From NCBI GenBank assembly GCA_029449235.1, contig JANATG010000016.1, positions 806,001-870,000 on the forward strand: a DNA stretch of 64,000 nt. Direction: 5' to 3'. The stretch's first letter is position 1. Every line of letters starts with the position of its first letter. The notes beneath the pieces are model-generated. The model was not told where the DNA came from, made no database searches, and saw nothing but the letters and a program-made list of their open reading frames with translations. The stretch is from Linnemannia schmuckeri. Taxonomy: Eukaryota; Mortierellomycota; Mortierellomycetes; Mortierellales; Mortierellaceae. A program made the position numbers and the translations under genes. Shown here in pieces: positions 21,289 through 30,063 of the stretch.

Positions 21289-21519
21289 TTAGGACTGGTT
21301 GGACTTGTAGGTATGGTAAAGGAAATCACCACAATAGCCTCCACTGCGGCCAATGGTCTTGCAGTAGTTGCTGCACGCCTGGGAATCAGAACATCCGAAA
21401 CCGGTAGCGACAGGGATGGCCAAGGTAGCGACCGCGACAACAGCAAAGACACCGAGGAGAAATTCCTTGGAGAGCTTGGAGTGCTTCTGAATGGGGGTAA
21501 AGGCGGCAGTGGCAGATAT
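21289..21519 (-). pseudogene. Defensin-like peptide gene without ATG
   Basis: An open frame of 76 codons running from ATA (21517-21519) to TAA (21289-21291). The encoded protein would have a basic N-terminus, a hydrophobic leader (FLLGVFAVVAVATLAIPVAT) and a Cys-rich part, GFGCSDSQACSNYC then KTIGRSGGYCGDF. Spacing C-x5-C-x3-C-x9-C matches the first four cysteines of CS-alpha-beta defensins, but the final C-x-C pair is missing. No in-frame ATG exists between the TATA box (21656-21662) and the ORF, and an in-frame TAA lies upstream. ATA sits where ATG is expected (AACATATCTGCC). Most likely a start-lost, truncated paralog of the 23592-23816 gene; AUA initiation is a less likely alternative. 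Confidence 0.7.
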
Positions 21520-21655
21520 GTTAGAAGTTTCTTGGTTGGCTTTTTGGTTTTGTTAAGGTGGATTGTGAGTGAGAGAGCTGCTCTTGCTTGTTGGTTTGTT
21601 AAAGAGAAGAGTGTTGATAATGATGAATATTAGAATTGGCGGGAGATCCTAGGGG

Positions 21656-21662
21656 CTTTATA
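21656..21662 (-). promoter_or_regulatory. TATA box of defensin-like locus
   Basis: TATAAAG on the minus strand, 137 nt upstream of the expected start codon. Confidence 0.5.
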
Positions 21663-23345
21663 GGGAAAAAAGGACCCATGAACAGGCGCATATGGTGTCT
21701 AGATGAACGGCGGCAACGAATGCACCGAAATGATCAACCACTGAAAGACTCAGTTTCGTGCTAGTTTTTTGCAAGCATGGAACCATTTGTAACCCATGGG
21801 ATTGCTTCTCTGGGTGCAAGCGCGCCGCCTTTTACTCCGTACATCGTAGTTTCATAACGGTCCTATTCCATTTGACACGACGGCAAATTGAACATCGCCG
21901 CAGAGGTACCTTTCTCACATAGGTTATCGACTTTTGACAAAGCCGCCCATCCTATCATTCTTCCAGGACTTGCGCGTGTATGCATAGGGCAGGCTGTGCT
22001 CTATTAACTTGATTGATTTGAAAATTGGGTCCGCGACTGCCGCGCACTACCTGTTTGCTAGTCTCCAGCCTAGCGTCACTTTACCGTTGCGTTGAAATGT
22101 CCATCGACTTTGCCTCCAGTCGTTGGGTAATTTAGCTCTTTTTATGGGTGCCTTTACTCCCTTCACTCCTTTTGCTAATCGACACGACCGCATCCCTTGA
22201 CGCGTTGACTATGGAAATTTTCTTGCAGTCCTTATATATTTTTCTCGAGGGGCTAATGTAGTAGGTTGTGGAAAAAGTAGTATTATGTAACTGCTAAATA
22301 GCTCACCCTCGTTCGGCCAATCATGGTAGGCGCAGTATGAGGATCTTGAACCAAAACTGGTCAATAGCCCACTTTGTCCCCAAGTTCAAAGAAAGAAGAA
22401 GACCTCATTTGCATCCTTGGTTCAGAGGAGGGCGGACAAGTATTTCTCCTTTCCTGTCTTCGTTTTGGTGATGCCCAGTTTTTGCATGAGTCGACTGTCT
22501 CGCCTTTCTTTATTTCGAAAGCGCTAACTGATGCATGTGCCCTGGCTATCGATGGTAGCTAATGGTAATGCTATAGTAATTTTTTTTTCTCCAGGGATAG
22601 GTTACTTGTCAATTGCAATGTTCGCGTTGTTTACTCAATGGCCATGGTGACAAGAGACATATCCCTGATTTTGAGTTAGTTTAAGTAGGCAAAAGGGGTC
22701 TTCTGTCAAGGTGTGAGCTAATCGCGATTAGCCTCGATGCTGACGCAAGGACAGCACAGTTATTTCATGCACTCGTTACTTTTGGAGAAAATGGTCCCCC
22801 TGGTGCTTTGTGACAATCTCCCCCATGTGGACATTGTACGCCGCGTCTGAATTGAGTTCATTTTTAAATGCTTTACATCCGGTATTATGGACTTAATGTG
22901 AAGTAAGTGATAGGCGGTCATGGAGGGTCTCGTTTCCCCTCCCTCCCCCTTCCCTCTTTAATGCACGACGCTTGAACGTGCGAACCCATAAGTACCCTAG
23001 GACCCTCCCAACCGTCACTGTTTTTTCTCATAGTCTTTCATCATCACTCGCCACCGCACTACTGTATTTTCCACAGACCGCGACTCATACTCCCCTCGCT
23101 CTTCTGCTCACACTGTACCATTCCCCTGATTCAAATCGTGCCAATTCTCACTAAAAGACTATTGCCATCCACACATATTCTCCTTCAATCGACGACTAAA
23201 AAGATACCTCAAGGGTGACGCCGCATCTAGCCATCATCATCATAGAGACCACTACATCCGTTTGATTGCCACACACCCCACACACCCCACCAACCTACCG
23301 GACCACCACCACCGCTTCCGCCCGTACCTCGTTTCTCCTCAGTCT
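21663..23345. other. Intergenic, 1.7 kb without gene
   Basis: Mixed-composition sequence between the two defensin-like loci. From about 22930 it becomes C-rich and A/C-rich, like a leader, but holds no usable ATG before the MITE at 23346. Confidence 0.4.
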
Positions 23346-23602
23346 CTACAGTCTATTTCGCAGAATGCTCCATTTTCCATAGGAGATGTGGAGCATTCTA
23401 CTGAATTGAAATATATAAGGGTGTTATTCACTCCGATGACATATCTTAAATCCTAGTAGAGTTCGTAAAGGTTACAAGGCATATGATCCGTAAATCCAAG
23501 CAGAAATAGTGCTTGAGTGAATAACACCCTTATATATTTCAATTCAGTGGAATACTCCACATCTCTTATGGAAAGTGGAGCATTCTGCGAAATGGACTGT
23601 AG
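23346..23602. mobile_element. Mariner-type MITE with 88-bp terminal inverted repeats
   Basis: The 88-nt arm 23346-23433 and the reverse complement of 23515-23602 match with only a few differences. The ends read CTA-CAGTC and GACTG-TAG: a CAGT terminus flanked by TA, the usual Tc1/mariner arrangement and TA target duplication. The core is about 81 bp without coding capacity. Each arm also contains an internal hairpin, AGAATGCTCCA facing TGGAGCATTCT (with small changes in the right arm). Non-autonomous. The right arm supplies the only in-frame ATGs of the defensin ORF downstream. Confidence 0.85.
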
Positions 23603-23816
23603 GATAAATTTTTTTCTCGTTGTCATCTCATTGGTCCGGTCTTGCCGTCACTGTCGCCATAGTTTTCCAGACCATGTCTTCGTACCTGAGCCGGTAGAGG
23701 CGAGTACTGGTTGTCCCAATGCGGAGACGTGGTGTATCCCTCGCTGTAAAAGTATTGGTCATTCTGGTGGCTATTGTGGAGGGGTTCTCTCCCGAACTTG
23801 TTACTGCATCCCTTGA
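23592..23816 (+). CDS. CS-alpha-beta defensin-like secreted peptide
   Basis: The C-terminal 35 residues start GCPNAETWCIPRCKSIGHSG and end CGGVLSRTCYCIP, giving C-x6-C-x3-C-x9-C-x7-C-x-C, the six-cysteine defensin pattern with the Gly-Gly-Tyr-Cys gamma-core. Family members are secreted antimicrobial peptides acting on bacterial or fungal envelopes. The 5' end is uncertain. In-frame ATGs at 23568 and 23592 both lie in the MITE arm. The resulting leader has only a short hydrophobic run (INFFLVVISLV), while another frame has a better one (GLAVTVAIVF), so a frameshift, small intron or lost first exon is possible. Related to 21289-21519 through the shared SGGYCG core. Confidence 0.65.
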   Translation: MDCRINFFLVVISLVRSCRHCRHSFPDHVFVPEPVEASTGCPNAETWCIPRCKSIGHSGGYCGGVLSRTCYCIP

Positions 23817-24239
23817 GCGACAAGTCTGCTGGAGAGAAAGGAGGAAGAAGAGGAGGAGGTTGTTGTTGTTGTTGAAGAGTTCTTTTTATTTTGGGTGTAT
23901 AGTATTTGAGGGAGGAAGGTGACTCAGGAGCACAGACTCGTTTGATGTGAACAACTGATTGAATAAACCTAAAAATTTGACTTGTATCTAGATTTAGAAA
24001 GTCTTCTGTCGCTGTTGACTTGTCGACCATTGACCGATATGCTAATCTAAACTTTTTTTTTCGGATGATCAACGTGCGAGATATGACAAAAACCAGCGAT
24101 CGTCGACAATATCAGTTGCGCTAGTCATGTCGTATGTTCTTGGAAGGTGTCCTTTTGGCGAGAGCGAAGATTTTGATGGCGAAAAACATTAGATTGATTG
24201 ATCAGTCTACATCTGTCTATGCATAAACACACACACACC

Positions 24240-24273
<34 letters not shown>

Positions 24274-24408
24274 AAAAAGATAAAAGATATTCTCGCCCCA
24301 GCGCCATCTTTTCGATTTATTTGCTTTAACCTCAGAGAGGAAAGTGTCCCTCATCACTTCTTTTTTTTGTCTGACATCGCTTCAGGATCAGCACCCAACA
24401 CCACCGTC
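23817..24408. other. Upstream region of F-box gene 1
   Basis: Includes an A31 homopolymer at 24241-24271, preceded by a CA repeat, and a T-run at 24360-24368 just before the F-box coding sequence. No gene seen apart from a chance antisense ORF. Confidence 0.4.
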
Positions 24409-27078
24409 ATGGAGACCCTACTCAACCCGCGCACATATCCCATCGACATCCCAGAGATCCTTCACTACATCTTCCTCCATCTGGATCGACCCTCTCTTGA
24501 CATCTGTGCCAAGGTGTCGCGTTTCTGGAGAGCCCTGTCGCTGGATGTCGCTGCACACTCATTCATCCCAAGCAAGGACATTCTCGAGTACTTAGCTCAG
24601 CGTAAGGAGCAAGACACTAAAGAAAGCGGTTCTAGTCGCCCTCAGGACCAATCAATTGCTGATGGAGGCGCGACAGCCACAGCGTCAGCTACCGGCAACA
24701 AGTCTCAGGCCGCGCAGGAGTTTCATAGGCGTTGCGCCGGGCTCCGGTCATTGACAATTGGGGATGCCTGGAGCGGCAAAAAGGAGTACGGGGATGCCTT
24801 TGATATCGGCAAGGTAGTCCAGTGGGAGAGCGCCGTGCCAGGCGGTCTGACGAACCTCGTTCGCCTTGACGTTCGCCTCGTGTGCACTTCACAACCCTCC
24901 TACCAGGTGGATTCATTACCCAACAAAGTTTTCCAGGACATCCTCGCCCAAAACCCTATGATCGAGGAACTGTATTACGCTTCAGGACAACATCACCCAG
25001 GTTACCGGGGTCTTCGAGCGCTCCTCTATCACCCCCTTCAACATCTCCGATGCCTCACTCTTCAATTGACAAATCACGCTTGGAACTTTCTGGAGTTTTG
25101 GATTTGGTTGGTTCAGAGGGACAAGTTGCAGGAGCGGCTCCGAAAGGAGCATCCCATAGTCCTTGCGTCGCTTCGAGATACCGTGCCGCACACACAGAAA
25201 CAAAGAGCGGCAGCTCTGAGAATGCTGCCAAACTGGAACCTGGAGGAGCTGACAATCAGGAATGCCAACCCAAAAGAGGACGACTTTCCCTTCCATGGAT
25301 TTCTGCGGAACGTCCTATATGATGACTCGGCTCCTATCTACGAGCTCTCCCTTCGATCCCTTACTCTTGAAGGTTTTGACATGCGCCAGTACGCAGAGCC
25401 CAAGCACCGATACGGTTCTGAATATGCTTTTGCCTATGGTTATGAGTTTTCCGACGACGAGCCAAACGAAATCAATTCCGTTCTCTACCATCTTTTCCGA
25501 AGACTGCCACTCCTCGAACGCCTTCGCATTTCTCCGGACCATGCCAAGATCAGGGAGCCCTCCCCACTACCGGTCCAGGAGATCATACGGACGACTTTAT
25601 TCAAGCTGCATCGCCAAGGATGGCTCTCACCGCCATGGCGTCTTTCCGAGGATCTTAAGCGATTTTGTCCGCACCTCCGAGCGATCGATCTGAGTCACCA
25701 GCGAGAACTTGATAGTAGCCACTGGGAGGATCTTCTAAAATGTTACGCACCTCGGCTGGAGTCGCTGGTTTGTTGGAGTGTTAGTCGCGTGCGTCCCAAA
25801 GCCTTACGACATCTGGTTCCTGCGAGTCCCGGAATCGTTCTTAAAAATGGCCCTTGCCCCTCACAAAACTGGGTTGGTCTTCAGGAGTTGGATATTAACG
25901 CCAATCGGGAGTGTGCCAGCGTCGTCCATTTATTCCTCAAGTATGTCCCGACGCTGAGGATTCTCAGAGCTCTTGGCGTGCCTGTTGATGGTGCTAGTCT
26001 GTTGGGATCTGACTGGGCGTGCAAGGACATGGAGATCTTGGCAATCAACATCATGGTGCCGACACGAGTACGGGCGAGAATCTTGGGTCCGTGGTGCTGG
26101 AGCAATTTTAGGAATGAGTGGGATACTCCGCCCAAACTGAAAGACATGTCCAACGAGAGTTATCGCAAGTGGCTCACAGGCGATGGCGAGTCGATCCTTG
26201 ATGCACTTAGAAAACTCGACTCTTCGGATCAGCCAAGGATGGGCCACTACGAAGAGGGGGAAATTGAGAACGAGGACCGTTACTCGATGAAACTGTGGCA
26301 GAGGCGAGAGGCAGCGGTCGGATACAAGGAGAGGGAGAAGAAAAAAGAGAGACTCTGGAATTCCAGACATCATACGCGTGAGGACACCGAGTTTTTGAGA
26401 TGGTGCGAGCAACAGGATTCTCTGGAGGATCAAGCGTTCGACGCGGAAATGGAAAGGTGGAAGGTTCAGCGCAAGAAGGTTAAAGCAGAAAGGGACAGGA
26501 GGAACAAGGAATACAACACTCAAGTCCAGCAACAACTATGTCAGCAGCTCGGACGATTGGTCAAATTAAGAGAGCTGACGCTGGAGGGCCGTCAATACAC
26601 TGGACGTACTGGAAGATGGTGCAAGAAATCTGTCATCTTTGATTGCCTCCACCTGACGCTGGAGACGGGTCTTGATTACCTCCGGCCGCTTCAGGCAAAT
26701 CTCGAAAAACTGGTTGTGTATCAATTGGGAGAGAGGCTGAGCGGTGGCGCTGAAGTGGAGTGGATCGCCAAGAACTGGGTTCACCATGCAGACCCGGTCT
26801 GGCAACACACGTTTGATACTTGGGGTCGGCAGTCTTATTTGGAGATCCCTGAGGAGGAGGAAGGTGGCAGCAGAGTGTTGTATCCGTCGTCCAAGTTTCG
26901 GCAGTTGATTGGTGTTCATACGCGGAAATGGAAGGGACTGGATGCTGTGAGTGCGGCTGGGAACATTGCCTGGCTGGAATACTATTGCCCAGAATTGGTA
27001 GTTGTGAGGGATGACACCAAGGCACCAAAGGCCAAAGACTCGGACGACGACCTGGAATCTGACGACTCGGACTATTAA
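24409..27078 (+). CDS. F-box protein with LRR-like body, array gene 1
   Basis: 889 residues in one exon; the start is the first ATG in frame (METLLNPRTY). F-box at about residues 12-48 (IPEILHYIFLHLDRPSL then AKVSRFWRALSLD), predicted to bind Skp1 in an SCF ubiquitin ligase. The body has leucine-rich repeat-like segments (LRSLTIGDAW, LRCLTLQL, LEELTIRNA, LQELDINANREC) for substrate binding. A charged helical insert at about 640-700 precedes the array-specific C-terminal block: QLGRLVKLRELTLEGRQ, LTLETGLDYLRPLQANLEKL, and VEWIAKNWVHHADPVW. The C-terminus is acidic. First of four tandem plus-strand copies. The target is unknown; strong divergence between copies fits variable substrate recognition. 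Confidence 0.88.
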   Translation: METLLNPRTYPIDIPEILHYIFLHLDRPSLDICAKVSRFWRALSLDVAAHSFIPSKDILEYLAQRKEQDTKESGSSRPQDQSIADGGATATASATGNKSQAAQEFHRRCAGLRSLTIGDAWSGKKEYGDAFDIGKVVQWESAVPGGLTNLVRLDVRLVCTSQPSYQVDSLPNKVFQDILAQNPMIEELYYASGQHHPGYRGLRALLYHPLQHLRCLTLQLTNHAWNFLEFWIWLVQRDKLQERLRKEHPIVLASLRDTVPHTQKQRAAALRMLPNWNLEELTIRNANPKEDDFPFHGFLRNVLYDDSAPIYELSLRSLTLEGFDMRQYAEPKHRYGSEYAFAYGYEFSDDEPNEINSVLYHLFRRLPLLERLRISPDHAKIREPSPLPVQEIIRTTLFKLHRQGWLSPPWRLSEDLKRFCPHLRAIDLSHQRELDSSHWEDLLKCYAPRLESLVCWSVSRVRPKALRHLVPASPGIVLKNGPCPSQNWVGLQELDINANRECASVVHLFLKYVPTLRILRALGVPVDGASLLGSDWACKDMEILAINIMVPTRVRARILGPWCWSNFRNEWDTPPKLKDMSNESYRKWLTGDGESILDALRKLDSSDQPRMGHYEEGEIENEDRYSMKLWQRREAAVGYKEREKKKERLWNSRHHTREDTEFLRWCEQQDSLEDQAFDAEMERWKVQRKKVKAERDRRNKEYNTQVQQQLCQQLGRLVKLRELTLEGRQYTGRTGRWCKKSVIFDCLHLTLETGLDYLRPLQANLEKLVVYQLGERLSGGAEVEWIAKNWVHHADPVWQHTFDTWGRQSYLEIPEEEEGGSRVLYPSSKFRQLIGVHTRKWKGLDAVSAAGNIAWLEYYCPELVVVRDDTKAPKAKDSDDDLESDDSDY

Positions 27079-27254
27079 ATGCATGGTAAATATATTCGTA
27101 CTTGTCCAAAAAAGGAAATCAAACTTTTGTTTATTTTTTTTTCTTTCTTATTGTTCAAACAACAAGTAGCCTCTCACCTTCTCCAATACCAATAACAAAA
27201 CACAACAACGCAGGACAGCTGACAAGGAACGGGACAAGGACAACGAGAGCCGCC

Positions 27255-29810
27255 ATGACATCCTCCAACTCTGAAGCCATCGCCATTCCCGAGATCCTCC
27301 AAAACGTCTTCCTCCATCTCGATCGTCCATCCCTCCATGCCTGTGCTCGAGTGTCTCGTCTTTGGCGATCCTGGAGTCTACACATCGCCTGGTTGTTTTA
27401 CTATATCCCAAGCCAAGATATCATCGACTTTCTGGCTCAACGGCGTGCGGAGAAAATGAGTGTCAACGGTGACGCCAAGGAAGCACACGGAGAGGCAGAT
27501 TATGAGGAATACTCACTCAATAAGAGCAAAAAGCTTCGTTTCGTCCAAGAGTTCAAGAAGCAATGCTTTCGGATCCAGTCCTTGACGGTCGGAGACGATA
27601 GTCACAGCAAGCTGGCAGTGATGCGGTCTGTTGATAAGGACAACCTCCCAGAGTGGGCGTGTGCTCTCCCGACCAACCTGACCAACTTGGTACACCTCCG
27701 CTTCGGATTCCACTACCACAGCCATTTACCCGCGGATTCGAACCTATCTTCCGACATTCTCAGCAGTCTCATTTCTCAGAACCCAAACCTCCAGCACCTC
27801 GAGTTCTTGCCAGCCCGACAACCGTCGTATCGTGTCCTATTTACCGCCTTAAAGAACAGTCCGTTACAGCAATTAAAACGATTGGAGCTCTGTTGTGATC
27901 TGGAGAACAATGGACTTTCGGAGCTTTTGGATCTCTTGGCTGTGCAGAGCAAATTTGAGATCCTGGAGCAGGATCAGGAATGTTCGTTGGAACCTACTAC
28001 ACCGGGTTGGAAGCTGGAAGAGCTTATTATTCGGAGTAGGGGTAACAGTTCTTTCGAGCGGTTCGTGATAGACTCCCGCAACAACACAGACTCTCCACGC
28101 CCAGTAGCTGTTCGGAAGCTGACCCTTTTCAATTTCTGTCCAGCGGTATACGTGGACGAGCAGGAGCTAGATGAGAATGGGAGGCTGCAGATTGATTGGT
28201 CGCTCCTCTATCACCTCTGTCGACGATTCCCGGTACTACAGCGGCTTCAATTTTCGTCCAACATATCAATCGACTACAAACCTTCACCGCTCTCCTTTGA
28301 GCACCACATTTACAACTTTTTCCGGGATCTGGATGAATTCGAATCCTCCGTGTTCTGGCAGCCGGAGGAGCTTGCGAGGGCGATGATCAAGGCCTGCCCA
28401 AAGCTGACGGAGATCGACCTGAGTCACCACCGAGAGCTCCACCCTGAGGACTGGGACATACTTTTGCAACACTATGCGCCTCAACTGGAATCCTTGTCAG
28501 CATGGAGTGTCGACCAAATGCAGCCTCAAGAATTGATGCGGCTCGTCCCGCCCTCGCCAGCACTCATCGATCAGTTTGGAGGTCATCCATCGCAGAAATG
28601 GGTCGGCTTACAGAGACTCGACATCAGCGCCAATAGCGTACTAGCACCGGCGATCCACATGTTCCTCAAGTATGTCCCGACACTGCGACACTTCAAGGCC
28701 CTGGGTGTTCCTGTGGAAGCAAATCAGCTGCTTGGGTTTGACTGGGTGTGCACTGGTATGGAGACACTTGCGATACATGTCCTTATTCCCACTCAGGCTT
28801 GGCCGAATTACGTGATCTGGCGCTGGGATGTGAGCAAGGACAGGTGGCGCATGATTAGTGAGGAAGAAGACTCCTTGGATGACGACGAGTGCGAGTGCCT
28901 TGCCATGGATGTAGAGGTGCCCATATTCCCGACCCTGCAAGAATCTTATGGTAGTAGCAAGAAGGAAGACAGCAGCTCGGACTCCGACTCGGATACAAAT
29001 TCCGATACAGGTTCAGATACAGATTCGTCTTCAAACTCGGACTCGGATACAGATTCGGACTCGGACGCTCACTCTGATACCTCCACAGATTCCAGCGCCG
29101 AATCTAGCTCGGATTCCTCTTCAGAATCGGACTCTTCCGATTCAGAGTCGGATGCTGGCTCCAGCACAGACTCGGGTCGAAGTGGAGATGAGAGTTCAGC
29201 AGCGTTAGGGCCCACAGGAGCGCCCGGCGAGGCTCTGCCCAAGAAGCGCGTGACACACAGTATGCAGATTCAAATCGCAATTTGCCAGCAATTGGGACGA
29301 CTGACAAGACTGAAGGAGCTGACTCTTGAAGGACGACAAGATTACCGATACGACAACAAGGAGTGGGATTGCCTCCGGCTGACCCTAAAGACTGGGCTCG
29401 ATTACCTGCGACCTCTGCAAGCGAACCTGAAGAAGCTGGTTGTGTTCCAGTTGGACGAGGAGCTCTGTGGGCGAGAAGAGATGGAATGGATCGCACAGAA
29501 CTGGGTGCATCAAGACAACATCGTCTGGAAAAGTGCGATTGAAGCTTGCGGTGGTTCGAGATCAACGTCACCAGGATCGGCTTCCAACTCTGCTACGACT
29601 TTGGGAGGCGAAGGTAGGACACCGGTTCTGTTGTGCCCCAAGTTTCAGGAGCTCCTTGGCGTCAGTGTTTGCGGGAGGGAAAAAGTGTCGGCGCTGGAGG
29701 CAAACATGAACATTGCATGGCTGGAAGGACAGTGCCGGCGGTTGACTGTCGAGAAGGATGTCGCCCGGAACCGCGAGTCCTTCTTTTACGGACAATACCA
29801 GGACTATTGA
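27255..29810 (+). CDS. F-box protein with LRR-like body, array gene 2
   Basis: 851 residues, intronless, ATG at 27255 (MTSSNSEAIAIPEIL). F-box at about residues 9-45. LRR-like body with IDLSHHRELHPEDWDILLQ and LQRLDISANS. A Ser/Asp-only tract spans about residues 570-645 (28965-29190, repeated GAC/TCG/TCT codons) where gene 1 has a charged helix. The shared block follows: QLGRLTRLKELTLEGRQ, GLDYLRPLQANLKKL, EWIAQNWVH. AATAAA at about 29826 is followed 24 nt later by a 27-base A tract, unusual for genomic DNA next to a gene end. Probable SCF adaptor; the target is unknown. Confidence 0.88.
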   Translation: MTSSNSEAIAIPEILQNVFLHLDRPSLHACARVSRLWRSWSLHIAWLFYYIPSQDIIDFLAQRRAEKMSVNGDAKEAHGEADYEEYSLNKSKKLRFVQEFKKQCFRIQSLTVGDDSHSKLAVMRSVDKDNLPEWACALPTNLTNLVHLRFGFHYHSHLPADSNLSSDILSSLISQNPNLQHLEFLPARQPSYRVLFTALKNSPLQQLKRLELCCDLENNGLSELLDLLAVQSKFEILEQDQECSLEPTTPGWKLEELIIRSRGNSSFERFVIDSRNNTDSPRPVAVRKLTLFNFCPAVYVDEQELDENGRLQIDWSLLYHLCRRFPVLQRLQFSSNISIDYKPSPLSFEHHIYNFFRDLDEFESSVFWQPEELARAMIKACPKLTEIDLSHHRELHPEDWDILLQHYAPQLESLSAWSVDQMQPQELMRLVPPSPALIDQFGGHPSQKWVGLQRLDISANSVLAPAIHMFLKYVPTLRHFKALGVPVEANQLLGFDWVCTGMETLAIHVLIPTQAWPNYVIWRWDVSKDRWRMISEEEDSLDDDECECLAMDVEVPIFPTLQESYGSSKKEDSSSDSDSDTNSDTGSDTDSSSNSDSDTDSDSDAHSDTSTDSSAESSSDSSSESDSSDSESDAGSSTDSGRSGDESSAALGPTGAPGEALPKKRVTHSMQIQIAICQQLGRLTRLKELTLEGRQDYRYDNKEWDCLRLTLKTGLDYLRPLQANLKKLVVFQLDEELCGREEMEWIAQNWVHQDNIVWKSAIEACGGSRSTSPGSASNSATTLGGEGRTPVLLCPKFQELLGVSVCGREKVSALEANMNIAWLEGQCRRLTVEKDVARNRESFFYGQYQDY
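28965..29190 (+). repeat. Ser/Asp-coding low-complexity tract
   Basis: Imperfect short repeats such as TCGGACTCCGACTCGGATAC encode alternating Ser, Asp and Thr inside F-box gene 2. A likely site of length variation and a dense potential CK2 phosphorylation region. Confidence 0.8.
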
Positions 29811-29855
29811 GCGTCTTTATTCAGCAAATAAAAATAAAGTTTCTCACTGTGCCTG

Positions 29856-29882
29856 AAAAAAAAAAAAAAAAAAAAAAAAAAA
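29856..29882. repeat. A27 tract after F-box gene 2
   Basis: Twenty-seven A residues starting about 24 nt downstream of an AATAAA, on the coding strand. It could be a fossil poly(A) tail or one of the several long A tracts in this genome. A (TTTC)n microsatellite lies at about 29954-29980. Confidence 0.6.
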
Positions 29883-30063
29883 GATTTGGTAAACATGGCC
29901 TGAGGCATGTAATTAGAGTGGGTTGCGCTGGTGGCAATCAGCTATCTACCTTATTCTTTCTTTCTTTCTTTCTTTCTCTCTCTACTAACTCCTCCTGCCT
30001 TCTCCTCATCTCCTTCTCCACCATTCATCCAGCCGCTCCCAACTCCTCCTTGACACACCCACA

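Noticed and set aside
23623..24072. 150-codon minus-strand ORF
   Set aside because: Lies antisense over the defensin region, is low complexity (Gln/Pro run) and has no domain; the plus-strand cysteine pattern is far stronger.
24241..24271. A31 tract as a retroposed tail of an upstream gene
   Set aside because: No gene or AATAAA precedes it; long A/T tracts recur at 14988, 39675, 42958 and 48191, so it is probably simple repeat.
25930..26535. 201-codon minus-strand ORF
   Set aside because: Antisense to F-box gene 1 with no recognisable motif.
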